A stretch of 50,992 nucleotides of DNA, taken from assembly GCA_021029095.1 (NCBI GenBank), contig JAJOHG010000181.1, positions 1 to 50,992 of the forward strand, written 5' to 3'. A program made the translations under genes and the position numbers. Under the pieces are notes generated by a model. That model was given only the letters and a program-made list of their open reading frames with translations, ran no database searches and had not been told where the DNA came from. The stretch is from Phellopilus nigrolimitatus. Its lineage: Eukaryota > Basidiomycota > Agaricomycetes > Hymenochaetales > Hymenochaetaceae. Positions 11,403 to 23,400 of the stretch are shown in pieces; positions within the stretch are counted from its first letter, which is position 1; the number at the start of each line of letters is the position of its first letter.

Positions 11403-14400
11403 TCATTTGTGAGCAGATGCAGGGTAGTCCGCCTTCAACTTCTTCAGCTCCTTCAACAAATCTCTCATAGGCGGCCTTGCTTTAGGATCCAACAACCAAC
11501 ACCTTTTACAGAAGTCCCACAAAGCCTTGTCAATATCTTTCCAGTTCTTAAGGTCGTCGGGATCTGGCGGTACGGTTCCTTTATAAATGAGGCCTATAAC
11601 CTGGGTATCCATTTTGGCAGTTTGATAAGGTATATTTTTGGTCAGAACCTCCTTTTCAAGTTGCAGTAAAACAATATATTTAGTTTCCCTCTCCCGATAC
11701 TGTCAAATACGGTGCTAACTCACAAGAGCTGTCATGCCAAACGCCCAAATGTCAGATGCTTTGGTATGGACATCATCGTCGCTATCTCCCGGTGGGAAAA
11801 GCAGCTCGGGCGACTGCCAACGGATTGATCCCGTTCTAGCGCTCGTTGCTGACTCGACTGTTGAGGTAGTGCACACTAAGTGCGATAGCCCGAAATCCAT
11901 AAGCAATGGAGCACCTTTGGGGGAGACCAGAACGTTTGCCTGATATTATCATTTTAAGGCTTGTCAATCACGGATTATCATGGGACCGAAAAGGGATTCA
12001 ACCAACAGCTTTAAGGTCACCATGGATCACACCTTGCTCGTGCAAATATTCGAGGCCATTTGCGATTCCACGGATCTAGGCAGTTATCAGCATAGCCGCT
12101 GTGGGAGAAATAAGGATAGCTACCATTGAGAAATTGTCGATCTTAGAAGATTTCTGGATATATTGTGCAATTGACCCGTTCTCCATCCAATCTGTGACAA
12201 AGGATGGGTACGGGACTTCATCTGATCCCCCCAAAGCATACCCTCTCAGAGACAGTATATTGCCATGCTGGAGTTTGGACCAAACCCTTAGTTCTCTCGC
12301 CACTCTCTGATATAAAATATAAACAATTAATGTCCCTGTGATATTATCAGGTTGCCAACATGAAATACATACCTTAGCGAATTTGAGTTCGTCCTGCACT
12401 GACAGGTAAAATCGGAGGCGCTTAACTGCAACATTTTTACCATCAGAAAGCCTCCCTAGGTATACGTCTGCGTAACCGCCACATGCTTTCATTTGCATGT
12501 CTTTCTGTAGACTTCTTGTCACATCGAAACTACTAAGCTCAGAGAGAAGTCGATTTAGAGCTTCCTTGCGAGCTTCCGAAAAAAATAAGATTAAATAATC
12601 ACAAAATACCACATGGACACTCACTACTTAGTCCACTCATCTCGCGCTCATTTTCAACGTTTTCAATTGTAATGAGAGGAATGTTATGGGTGTTCGGAGT
12701 GCTGGGTAACGACTCGGGTGGCTTTGTCGGGACAACTTTATGCGTTTGGGACGACGAACCAGCCGCGCTTTTTGTGCGTTTCAGAGTCGTAGACCGTGAT
12801 TCAGACCCTCGACTTTCCTTCTGCGATTGCTTCTCCTTTTGTTCCGCTTGGAGTTTCTTTTGAGAATCATCGTTGGCTGAAGGCTTGGCGGTGACCGATC
12901 CATGCGCAGCTGGCGATCGTGACTGCAAACCACAAAGGATTGGATGGAATTTAGTGATCCAGTTGAAGCTATAAGCTGGACATGCTTACCGCATGTAATT
13001 TCTTCTGAGAGGGCTGTGGAGAGGGCGGTGTGTGTGACCGTCCTGGAGGGGGTGGCGGGGAGGGGGCTGACTTTGATCTCAGTTGATGGTCATTCTCACG
13101 CGGCACCGATAGCTTTTGTTGTTCGGTAGTCTTCAAATCCGTCCCCCGCTCGCGAACGCGCTCATCCGTGACCCGAGGCCTTTTAGAATCACTGCCTGTC
13201 GACCGCCGCCGCGACCTACGCTCTTCCTCGATCAGGATTTTCTCCTCCTCCTCGAGTAGCTTCTTTATGTGTCGCTTTTGTGACCTATACTCGTCAGATA
13301 GACGAGTGCGCTGAGCTTCCGCCTCGGCCTTGTCAAGATCTCCGGCGGTTTTCTCAAATGCTTCAGATTTGCGCTGGTACTCGTCTTTAGCGTCCTTTTC
13401 AAGCTTCCGTAACCGATCAGCTTGCGGCTCCTTTGATTTTGTGCGGAAGTCATTCCGCCGATCATCTTTGATCCTATCTGACGAGCTAGAGCGAAGATGG
13501 CGTGCATCCGCACCTGTCGCGGTTAGCGTTGGACCGACTGCATTCGAGGATAGCATTTTCTCTGAAGTATACCAAGCTTAATCAGTCCGTAAGACACGCC
13601 TTGGCCGTACTCACGTGTTTCTAGTATGTGTATGGCAGGGGAACTTTCCCCTTTACCCGTTCTCGACGGCACACCACCCAGTACAAATAATCTGGAACCA
13701 ATCGATGCCATACCGTGGCTCGAGCATGCACTCGGCATGGGTCCATCGGGGAACGTGAAAGCATACCAACGTCGGTCTATCAGAGTAGAAGTTAGCAAAT
13801 CATCGAGCTCAAAACGCGACTAGACAAGCACACCTGTGATCCTGAATGCTAGCAGGTCTTTGAGGTCCTTACGGTCTGGTCCTCTTCCTCCAAAAACATA
13901 GACCGTGTCGTCTATGAGCGAAGCACTATGGTCTTTCCGAACGGAGAAGCCTGCGTAATCTTCCTTGGTCCACCTGCGTGTAGTGATATCTAATATGTAG
14001 GTATCGTCATAATAGAATTCAAGATCGGTACCACCAAAACTGCAACATTGTCAAGGACAGAAATTTGTATTGCGTTCGATGTACATACATAATAATCTGA
14101 TTTTTATATGCGATGCACGCATGGCCAGTTCGTTTGGGCGCTCCCCGGCGAGCGATACTTATACGTTCCCATGATAGTTTTCCGTCCTCTGCAGAATTGC
14201 ATCAGCCATAACATCTCAAGGGAAAGATGAAGTCTGTTATAAAACCTACTTTTTCCCAAATCTAGCGCCCATAAATCATCCCTCACAACTCCTCTTGCGT
14301 GACCGCCAAAGATGTATAGCATTGTCCCAATCACGGAGGCAGAGTGACCACATCTACCCGAAGGCGAAGAATCGCTCGTCTTGAGACGCCTCCACTCATA

Positions 14401-14900
14401 ATTATCTAGGAGATTATTGTCAAAAGGACCCAGAATAATGCTTGTACATCAATGAGTAGAAGGATACCTAGATCCAAGGAGTACAAGACGTTGTCTAGCT
14501 CCTCCGTCTGTCCTCCATCTGCAACCGTCTCGCCGCCCCATACGATGAGTCGGTCAGAAACAAAAGCACACACATGTCCAGACCGAGGAGTGGGTATATC
14601 ACCGTGCGTTCGAATAGGAGTTATGGAAAATTTTCGTGCGGATATTGAATAGAGATCATTGCTGTTCACACCATTCGCGTGTCCGCCGAACAAAAAGAGC
14701 TCGCCGTCCCTTGTCGTAGCAGCGGTTAGCGAGTGTCCATGTCTAGAAAATGGCGACGACGAAGGGCTCGGCGTTGCTTCTGTGATATCACCTGGTTTCG
14801 AACTGTCAATAAGTGGTAAAAGACGCAATGAACTAGTCGTCCAAGATTCGAAGGGCGGGCGGACAGTTTTCTGCAGATCCGCGACGGTTTCGTCCTTCAT
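11403..14900 (-). CDS. Kelch repeats - coiled coil - TKL protein kinase fusion
   Basis: Twelve exons, all in phase: 14468-14900, 14250-14405, 14089-14188, 13834-14039, 13615-13776, 12990-13561, 12625-12922, 12373-12572, 12124-12306, 12007-12075, 11724-11939, 11403-11651; 947 aa. Residues about 50-350 hold six kelch repeats (LFLFGGHANG, LIVWGGE, LYIFGGHARG, IIIFGGTD, VYVFGGRGP, LFVLGGVP), expected to form a beta-propeller. Residues about 400-475 form a charged coiled coil (KDEYQRKSEAFEK, SQKRHIKKLLEEEEK), followed by a Ser/Pro-rich linker. Residues about 670-940 are a TKL-type kinase with a glycine loop (ACGGYADVYLG), ATP lysine (VAVKRL), alphaC Glu (VARELRVW), catalytic loop HGDLKAANVL, DFG (LMDFGLS), GSIRWQSPEL and CWLLDPKARPPM. 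All catalytic residues are present. Kelch-coil proteins of Tea1 type act at cell ends; the kinase makes a signalling role likely. No convincing internal start separates the parts. Two genes read as one remains the alternative. Confidence 0.85.
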
Positions 14901-15644
14901 GAAGGTTATAATTTGTGTCCTCTAGTGCATATCAGGTGAAGGTTACAAGTGGTTTCAATTGTTAAATACTCGTCGCAGAGCTATGTCAAGCAGTGAGCAA
15001 GCTAAGCGCCGAGCATCCGACTATAACGCTGATTACATAATACTGCACCGCATATTGATAGGCGCCTTTGGATTGCGGCCATAAAGCGCCCTAATTCATT
15101 CCTTACAAGCATGAGAGAGTCCTGTTTACATCAAACAGTGTACTTTATCCTCATGTACTCACTATTTCTATGATTCAGAAGTTGTTCCATGGTTTGACTA
15201 CGTATTGTGATAAGACTCCCAAATTCGCGCGCGAGATGAAGTTACCGGACAAAAAAAAAAGTCTCAGAACATATCTATGGTTGCCAATGTCTTGCGAAAA
15301 CAGACACAGCACGAGAAAGCGCTTGTCGGCGCTGGGATGAATGGGAAGGTGTTGCACTGAGAGTCTCGGCTGATTCGGCAAGCGTCCATTGCTTGAAATG
15401 AGTCCGCCACGGGCAAATAGAGTGATTATGGGTTCTAGGTTCGGTATCTCTGACATTTCGTTTCGAGCCTAATTATTACCTAATACAATCACAATGGACG
15501 ATACGTGTGAGCTCCTTTTCATAAAATACATTCAAAACTAACTGTGTTTTGGGAAGCGATAGCGCTATTTCCCATTACAGTAGGTCCGGTAATCGAGTTT
15601 ATGGTTCTGAGGTTACAACCTCTGAGTCTTCCGAGTCAGTAGCA
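14901..15644. other. Intergenic, upstream of the kelch-kinase gene
   Basis: Likely promoter of the minus-strand kelch-kinase gene. A 93-codon minus-strand frame at 15175-15456 has no recognisable motif and is not called. Confidence 0.45.
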
Positions 15645-17336
15645 CTTCGACACGGCTGGATTGATCGAATCTCTGCGTATTGCGAAATCAATGAGCAACT
15701 ATGACGTAGTGGAATTCGATTTGCCAGTCGATGTTTGCACTTTGTCAGATCGGACACGGCTCCGGTGGGTTTCCTAGCAGACGTCATCTTGCAGTAGACT
15801 AATAATGCTGGTATGCATGTTTGCCCTTTAACCGTGGCGAGAATTTTGCTCTTGCTCTAAGACAATGGGTCTTGCTGCATGGGGGCATGGGCACCGAGAG
15901 AGCTGCACAATGCGATGCGACGATTTGCTATGCCGACCTTCTGTTTTTCTCTTCCCCGTATAGCTCTCCTCCTTGTAAGTATCCCGGACTGATTGACCCC
16001 TCGTTATGTGCCACCGTCGTAGCGTGGACATGTCACCACGCACGCCTGGACGTGAGGACAGCATGAGTCGGAAAATAAGCCTGCAGGAGAAGAGAGACTG
16101 TGAAAAAGCTTTTTGTAGGGCTTGAGGTGCCATCGACAGATATGTATCTTTGACGAAAAGTGCGTTGCTCGTATGGGTTTGCAATACGGAGTGAGATTCG
16201 TGCGGAGACAGAATTGGCACAGTTCGCAATTCAACGTAATGCAGAAGCATGGAGATACAAAGCTAGACATGGGAACGCGAGCTTCACCGATCTGAATTCT
16301 TCGTATGTGAGAGAAGGAACAGCTTTCTTTCCGCGGAACGAACTCTGTGCACGTAGGAGGCGCGACGACAGGTGAAGTTGAAGCCAGGCACGTCGGCAGC
16401 GAAAAAGCACTAGCTGGTATTGAGAAAGTAACAGAGACCGGCCCGCGTGAGTTCGATTGTAAATGATGAATCGGAAAGTGCTCGAACATTGCAGTATGCC
16501 TTAGATGCCTCTCGATCTGTTCAAGAAAAGAGCACTGCGATTACGTGAGACGCCAAAATGGGTAAACCACGTTGTCGATCTTTTGTCAGCAGCGAAGGAA
16601 ATCAACAAAATCGACAAAACTTTTGATCAGAATGGACGTTCAGCGCAACTGCGAGATGGACTAGCACCATTCCACCGAGGAGTAATGTCGACAAGATCTT
16701 GCAGAGCTTTCAGACTCCGGACAACCGTAAATCTGTTGCCATCCTTCTCAACTTGAACATGTAACTTATACGACGTGCTAATGGCATTCTTCAGGCGAAG
16801 ATCACGAGTACCTACACCGCGATGTTATAAAGTACCATCTAGGCAGCTGCGACTCGACATATCTTACGGGGTGTGATCGCTCAGTCACTTCACCAGTAAT
16901 TCGAGTAATACACACTAGACTGTACCTAAATGCAATTTTGGATACTTATCCGGAACTGCTGAACTGGGAATCACATACGGCGAGAATGTAAGACAGCTAT
17001 GACTTGGACTGGGAGAATTGTGTAGAATCTCGGGGAAGGACCAGGAATTGAAATCTGCGCAAACCAACAGCGCAAATGTGAATAGACAGAGCTCACAAAG
17101 TAAGCCCGATTCCCATCCGGTATGTGCAATGTGCAGCAGCAGCACGGACGCAGGTCCGCGAAAGCACCTAACGTTCGGGCATGCTTCAGGTAGTTAGGTT
17201 CAAATTCTCAAACTTGTAGAATAAAAAAGAGCGAGTCGAATAGGTTGTCTTCTCTCCATACAATTACGACTGCTGTAACAACTCATACGTTTCCTATTTT
17301 CAAGACACTTACTAGGAAGCTGAGACATAGAAAACA

Positions 17337-17960
17337 ATGCCGAATTCTGAATTTAATTTAGCACTCGACGAGATAGACTATGCTGCAGCTTTGGAAAATA
17401 TACAACGAGAGGGAGATGGGAGAACGGTGCCAAAGAATCCTGAAATTCCTGAAATTCCGGAGAATCTGAGAGCGAGTAAGTCTTTGCATGTCATTGAGAA
17501 AACCCTTTCCCAAGTTTTTCTTATTGCTTTTATTTGTTCACACCGAACAGGATTAACAGCGGTGGGCTACAGAATCAAGATCTACAAGTAGAACAAGGAG
17601 AACCTGCTTTATAGGGTAAAATTCATTGGTAACGGAATGCCTGACCGAACGATGCGCGGTGAATTCACCTGGGACCAGATTGTCAACGAAGTCGTGCCCA
17701 ATTTTATCACAGAACAGAATCCGTACATGTAAGGAACGAAGGGAAAGGTATTTCGGACAGGGGAAGTTGTTTCTTTAAGGGTCAGGCTACTAGAGAAAGA
17801 ACCTTGTCTTATCCCAGAGATATTATTGTGGTAGAAAAACAGTTCATCAGAGAAACGACCAATCGACCCATGCGCGGTTTGCTGTCTGCTACCATATAGA
17901 AGCAAATACAGCTACGGTGCTGTACTCTAGCCGAATTTTCGCAATGGCGAGAGGCAGAGA
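17337..17960 (+). pseudogene. Broken copy of the small unknown gene (left arm)
   Basis: This is homologous to the open copy at 26205-26594. Exon 1 (17337-17476) reads LALDEIDYAAALENIQ and NPEIPEIPENLRA. A canonical GTAAGT donor and the acceptor before 17552 lead to LTAVGYRIKIYK, then an in-frame TAG at 17589-17591 exactly where the open copy has Gly. Beyond it the homology goes on (NKENLLYRVKFIGNGM, GEFTWDQIVNEVVPNFI), so the stop is an internal disablement. Downstream, shifted pieces resemble the sequence after the right copy (GEVVSLRVR against EEIVLRVR in the third partial copy). The family is not one I recognise. Confidence 0.6.
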
Positions 17961-18107
17961 ACAATTAGCAGAGAAGACGATCGAGAGAAAGGGTGAGCCA
18001 TGTTATGTAATATTTGGAGTCGAGGGTAGGTAGGTAGGTTCCCGATTCGATCCTAAAAAGAAACACTGGGTCGCCGTACGTACAAGTTAGGATTACGTAC
18101 GCATGAA

Positions 18108-18258
18108 ACCTGCTCTGCCCACGCCGGAACTGCACCTGCTGCTTGAGTGCTTGCTCCTTCTAGCGGTGGAGCCACTCCGCCTCGGACGGCGGCGAGCTCT
18201 GTGTGTATAAGCCCGGGCCTCCCGACGTGGGCGAAGGGCCAGTCCCAGAGTCGGGTCC
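18108..18258 (+). pseudogene. Stray fragment of the coiled-coil gene
   Basis: About 150 bp match 20862-21020 inside the large coiled-coil gene, in the same orientation: for example CCACTCCGCCTCGGAC against CCACTCCGCCTCAGAC, and CCGGGCCTCCCGACGTGGGC against CCCGGACCTCCCGACGTGGG. It corresponds to coding for the GPGSYTHSSPLSEAEW region. It contains mismatches and small indels and joins at GGTCCCACATTGTTAAC to a third, partial copy of the small unknown gene. Confidence 0.8.
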
Positions 18259-18540
18259 CACATTGTTAACAACGTCGTGCCAAATTTTATTAGCACTGTT
18301 CCGCGTGTTCGGTGAAGTGAAGAGGAAGAGACATTGTGGAAAGGATAATAGTGAAGAAATTGTTTTGAGGGTGCGGCATGATTTAATAAAAGAAACAAAA
18401 ACCTTGTTCTATTCAAAAAAAAAAAAAAAAAGACTGCGATGGATGCGCGCCGCCGACAGTTGGTCAGAGAAGAGTGATCAATCCATGTGCGGTTCGCGGT
18501 CTGCTATCATACATAATAAACATAGATACAGAGTATAGAG
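18259..18540 (+). pseudogene. Third, partial copy of the small unknown gene
   Basis: It begins inside exon 2 of the family (HIVNNVVPNFI, then a stop after VRVR as in the right copy) and is directly preceded by the coiled-coil gene fragment. It matches right-arm 26250-25980 closely. It holds an A16 run (18415-18430) where the right arm has only seven A residues. Exon 1 and the front of exon 2 are missing, so it cannot encode the full protein. Confidence 0.6.
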
Positions 18541-19188
18541 CCATGGGAACACGAGACGCGTTTCCTCAGTTGCAATAGATCGGCTGAGCGGCGTTGAATT
18601 GAGTTATTCGTACGTGAGAAAGGGGTCTGTCTTCCGTCCCACTGAAGGCGATTTTGTGTACGTAGAACACGCTTTGCTTTAGATCGAGGATGGTGGGGGC
18701 ACTGATGGCACTGGCAGTGGTGGCGAGGAGCAGAGAGAGACGGTCATGTTACAGTCGCGAGTATATCTGATCACTAGACTCCTCCATGGACAACTTCATA
18801 GATGGGGTTCGTGTTCAAGATGGTAAGAAGTTCTGGTTCCGCACTCGCGGTGGAAGTCCGGGGTAGAGAAATAGACTAGTTCCGTCATGCCGCGTTTCTC
18901 CCAGAAGAGCTGAGACAATAAATCGGGGCCAAGATTGGTGCCGGGCCCGCCAGCGACTGGTGCCAGTGCCACAGCGGAGGAAACTCATCGATAGCTACCA
19001 GAGCTGCAGTCCAGCCGATGCCTCCTTTTTCGAAATGCGCTGGGCCTGTCTCTCGTGCACGTTGGGTTAGACGCAGCATAACTAACTTCACTTACTCTTT
19101 GACTGAACAAAGCAGGCACACCTACAGTAGACCTATTAGATAAAGTTCACCCTAAGGGGCGTTTCAATGGATATGCGCTCCACATAGG

Positions 19189-20192
19189 CAGTAGGGGCGT
19201 TCAAAGCAGGAACGGAACGACGTTCCATTCCTGTCGGCTACCCAGAAAGGAAGGGATTATTCAGCATAGTGTTAGCAGCGTTACATCTTGCTTGTCATTC
19301 CACATTTTCACCAATCTAGCCTCAACCACTCTTTGCTTCAGCATTTGAAAAATTAAAGACATTATCTGAGATGTATTATATATAATGAACTTCTGAGAGT
19401 AAGATAAAATGTATAGCACTGTCAAACTTAATGATGGTGGTTGAACCCTCCTAAGCAACCGAGTTGAATTTCCTAGCTCACTCTTTGACTACAACACATC
19501 ACCATGCTGAATGGACATGCTGGATGTATTTTGTGTATGTATCAAGTCTTTCTATGACTGTTTTATAAAGTTTTAGTATTTTTATTGTTTGTGAAGCCCC
19601 AAGGCTAGAGCATGTATTTTAACTATTTGAGCACAACAAGACCATTGACCAGTCATTTGTAGACATTAGAAGTACAGCATCACAGAAGTAGTAATATAAT
19701 TATGAGTATGTCAAGTGTTCATCAAGAAAAAGTTGTGTTATGTGCAAAGGGACAAAATATGTTTTGCAAAAGGTGTCGGTTTACAAATTGATGCGCATAA
19801 TGAAACATCCAGAACACCCCATTAGGACAAAAGCATCCTAATATATGACAGATTCTGTGATATATTTGTTGGGTTCTAGTGAACTTGGATGGTAAAGAGT
19901 ATTGAAAAGATGCATACAGGTGGGTGTAGAAATTGACGAACCACGTAAGCGATTATCGCCGCCAAATAAGGAAGAAAAGCCTGTTTTCTTCCTTATTTGG
20001 CGGCGATAATCGCTTACGTGGTTCGTCAATTTCTACACCCACCTGTATATGCGCCATTGTCGCCGCCACAGTGCAAGCGGCAGATGTGTGACCGTCTGTG
20101 ACTCAGGGATATAAGCTGAAGTAACCATTTCCTTCTTTGGTAGCCGACAGGAACGGAACGTCGTTCCGTTCCTACTTTGAACGCCCCTAGTG
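19189..20192 (+). mobile_element. 1,004-bp non-autonomous TIR element, copy 1
   Basis: The ends are CAGTAGGGGCGTTCAAAG on the left and CTTTGAACGCCCCTAGTG on the right. The terminal inverted repeats are about 54 bp (to CTGTCGGCTACC), with one clear difference at the third base and a few inside. The TIR contains a near-perfect palindrome built on GGAACGGAACG. The interior holds no supported coding frame, so it depends on a transposase elsewhere. A 135-bp hairpin lies near the right end (19914-20048). It is the same length as the inverted copy at 33601-34604 and looks almost identical to it, suggesting recent movement or gene conversion. No matching target-site duplication was found beyond a possible TA inside the ends. 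Confidence 0.85.
19914..20048. repeat. Perfect hairpin, 65-bp arms and 5-nt loop
   Basis: The left arm 19914-19978 starts ATACAGGTGGGTGTAG. The right arm 19984-20048 is its exact reverse complement by my reading, and the loop is GCCTG. It contains the block AAATAAGGAAGAAAA and its mirror. It could form a strong cruciform or, if transcribed, a long double-stranded RNA. Confidence 0.92.
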
Positions 20193-20459
20193 TCTTCCCG
20201 AAGTGATGGTGGAGGAAGCTTGAGAGTTAGTCACGCAACGTACTGTTGCAAATTGTTTATATATTGTACATGAAAGTGGTTCAATTTTAAGGGAAGATAA
20301 ACAAGCGACGGCTTCAAAACGCTAATCATATATTCCAAGCACATCCGGGCCCATGAAAAATAGTTAGTTATACAACACATGCAGGGGGATAACATACATT
20401 GAGTAGTGCTACATACTTAGTCCAAACAGAATAAATGACGATTCTCCAGCATAAACCGC
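20193..20459. other. 3' flank of the coiled-coil gene
   Basis: A short AT-rich interval between the right end of the TIR element and the stop codon of the minus-strand coiled-coil gene; it presumably holds that gene's 3' untranslated region and polyadenylation signal. No gene is seen. Confidence 0.5.
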
Positions 20460-23400
20460 TCAGCCAAACACGCCGTTCTCCCGCGCCATCAGCTCGTTCA
20501 GAGCGCGGGCAACCTGCCCCGCGCCGCGCCGCACGGCCTCCTTATCTGTGTCGTTCGCCTTCGGAACCCACTTGCTCTCGAAGCGGTCCGGGTGCCATCG
20601 CAGCAGTTGGTCCTTCAGCCGCTGGCTGTTCTGCTTATCGGTTGAGTGCGCGGGCGAAAGCACGAACGCGCCGATCGCGTTCGCCGTCAGGTCCTCCGTA
20701 CTCGTCGGCTGGTTCAGCACCGGCCACGGCATCGTGCTGAAGTAAAGCACCGGCCGGTCCTTGAGTGTCGACCAGGCAGCCTCGTACGTGGTCCACGCGT
20801 TCTTCATCTGCTCCCGCGCAGTCGGAGTCGCAGACGTCGCGGATGTTTCACGTTCCGCGCGCTCCTGCTCTGCCCGTAGCGTGTCCCGCCGGAACTGCTC
20901 CTGCTGCTTGCGTGCTTGCTCCTGCTGGCGGCGGACCCACTCCGCCTCAGACAGCGGCGAGCTGTGCGTGTACGAGCCCGGACCTCCCGACGTGGGCGAC
21001 GGGCCGGTCCCAGAGCCGGCGCCGAACGGACTCGACCCCTTCCATGTGCCGCTCGTTGACGAAGCCTTGTACGCGTCTCCGGCCGCGGTGCGGTTGCTGC
21101 CCGTGCTGCTGGAAGCATTGGACGCTGGGCGTGCGTTCGGCGGCCACGTCGAGCTGGCGGAGCTCGTTGACGACGCGCGCGTGAAGTCCGACGCGGCGGC
21201 GGAGGACGCGGAGCTTGCAGACGAGCGCTGGCTGCCGCTCCAGTTCGAGTGCACGCTACTCGTGCTCGACGTCGCGCGGCCCGGACCAGTGTGCGTCCCA
21301 GAGGCAGATGAGAAGGACGGAGACGGGTTGGGAACACCGGGGATAGAACTCGAAAAGGACGAACTCCGCGCGCCAAACGTCTTCGCCTCTTCCCGCTTGC
21401 GGTCTTCTTGAAGTTTGCGCTGTTCGTAGAACCTGAGTAGCTCCTCTTGCCGCTGGATCTCTTCGGCTGCGCGACGACTTTCTTCCTCGCTGCGCCGCCG
21501 CTCGTCGTCGATCCGGCGTCTATCCGCAGCCTCTCTTGCCTTGTGCTCGAACTCCTCTTGCTGCCGCCTCTCCTTCTCCGCCTCTTCCCATTCTTTATGC
21601 CGTTCCATTTCCCGCGCTCTCTGCTGCGAGTTCCATCTTTCCCTCTCCCTCTCTTCTCTTTCTTTTCTTTCCCTCTCTTTCTGCCTCTCTCTATCCGCCT
21701 TCTGCCGTTCTCGATCCTTCAACAGTCGCTCCTCCACGCGTTTCCGCTCTTCCTCTTCCCTTTGCTGGCGGTCCGCAGCCTCCCTATCCTTCTTCATCTT
21801 ATCCTCCTCTCGCCGGCGCGCATCCTCTTCTTCGCGGAGCGCCAGCTCCTCCTCGCGCTGCTGCAGCTCCCGGCGGCGGCGCTCGAGGTCCTCCTCGCGC
21901 ATGCGCAGCTCCTCCTCCTTCTTCCGGCGAGCCAGCGCGTCCTCGCGCTGGCGCAGCTCCCAATTCTGGCGGTTCAGCTTCTCTTCCTCCTCGCGCAACG
22001 CCTCCTCCTTCCGTCGCTGTTCCTCCGCCAGCGCCTCCTCCGCCTTCCGCCGGCGCTGCTCTGCCACCTCGGCCTCCTCCCGCCGTCGCTGCTGCTCCGC
22101 GAGCTCGCGTTGATGGCGCTTGAGCTCCTCCATTTTCGCATGCAGCTCCTCGTCCTTCTTCCGCTGCACCTCCGCGAGCTCGCGCTGCTGCTCTGCAAGC
22201 TGCTCTGCGAGCTCCGCCTCGCGTTTCCGCTGCTGCGCAGTGAGCTCTGCCTCTCGCTTGAGCTGCTGCTCAGTGAGCTCCGCCTCGCGCCGGCGTTGTT
22301 GCTCAGTAAGCTCTGCCTCCCTTAGGAGCATCGCCTCCTTCAACCGGCGCTGCTCCGCGAGCTCGGCTTCCCGCAACCGCTTCTGCTCCGCGAGGTCCGC
22401 CTGCCGCACGCGCTGCTGCTCCGCGAGCTCGGCCTCCCGCTTGCGCAGCGTCTCCGCTTCCTTGCGCTGCTGTTCGCGCAGCTCAGTTTCGCGCCGGCGC
22501 TGCTGCGCCGTGAGCTGCTCCTCACGCGCACGCTGCACGTCCTCGCGCTGGCGCAGCTCGTCGAGCTGCCGCTCAAGCGCCTCCTCGCGCTCCGCCTGCC
22601 GCTCCTTCTCCTTCTCCTTCTCGCGCTCCTCCTCTGCCAGCCGTTTCGATAGAACCGACGCAGAGGGAGAATCGCGTGCGCGTCTCATGCCCGACGCAGG
22701 GGAAGCAGCATGCATGAAGGGGTCAGATTCGGGCTCGGATGGCTCCTCGCGGTGCGGCCGCCGCGGCCCAGTGCCGAAGCGGTTTGTACGCGAGGACTCC
22801 TCCGCGATCTCAGTCGGGAAACGCGAGAGCGGCTGTGGGGACGACTGGCGTCGCGCGTATATGGAGGGCGAGGGCATGGGCATCGATATCGGTGCGGGAG
22901 AAGAATTACGTTTCGCGGGAAGAAATGGCGAGGAGTGAGGCGGGGGCGCGGGAGGCGGAGGCACCGCTGCATCGAGTGTGGGAACTGGCGAGAGTCGAGA
23001 GGGTGCAGGCGTGGGCACAGGCAACGACATCTTCGGACTCGGGCTCGAGCCCAAGCCTAAGCTTGGCTGGGATTGTAAGGAGACGCGCCGCGCGGGCGAG
23101 CGCGAGCGTTCGCCGCGACCCACGCTTGTCTCACTGTCGTTTCGCGGGCGAGAGATCGATGAACCGGAGGCCCGCGTTGTCGTCGGCGAGGACTCACCCA
23201 GCTTGGTGTTCTCTTTGGGCCGCCAGATCTGCGTCGGCGCGTCGCGGAAGCTGCTTGTCAGGGATGCTGCCGAGCCTGGCTCTGGAGTGCGTTGAGTGGC
23301 TACGGAAACAGGAGTCGGAACGGGGATAGACGATACAGCTGATGCAGACAGGCCCGAGCGGACGGGCGGGGACGCGGACGCACTTGCGCTCGACGGCAAC

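Larger units (their letters stand above)
15645..19078. repeat. Left arm of a diverged inverted duplication
   Basis: This arm matches 25454-28300 in reverse orientation. Anchors seen by eye: the block at 15650-15840 (CGACACGGCTGGATTGA onward) pairs with 28300-28100; 16160-16380 pairs with 27810-27610; 16915-17230 pairs with 27030-26700; and 18260-19078 pairs with 26250-25454, where the ends diverge right after GTTGGGTTAGACGCAG. Identity looks highest in the outer and inner parts and much lower around 17330-17960. The arm is longer than its partner because it holds an extra partial copy of the small gene and a piece of the coiled-coil gene near 18108-18258. Apart from the broken small gene, no supported coding region was found. 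Confidence 0.8.

Noticed and set aside
15175..15456. 93-codon minus frame
   Set aside because: No motif and no homologous segment elsewhere in the window; could be chance in an intergenic stretch.
16004..16489. 161-codon frame (-) shared with a longer frame at 27371-27946 (+)
   Set aside because: Frames on both strands are equally conserved between the arms, which DNA similarity explains; no start context, splice pattern or known domain.
19838..20029. 63-codon frame repeated in both 1,004-bp elements
   Set aside because: It reads through the hairpin, and its repetition follows from the element copies; no protein motif.
19189..20192. Classifying the TIR element as CACTA (En/Spm) or hAT from its ends
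   Set aside because: No 3-bp or 8-bp target duplication at any of the three copies, and the left end is CAGTA, not CACTA; superfamily left open.
20761..22325. Long plus-strand frames rich in Leu/Ser opposite the coiled-coil gene
   Set aside because: They are antisense readings of GC-rich Glu/Arg/Gln coding repeats; the minus frame has clear domains.
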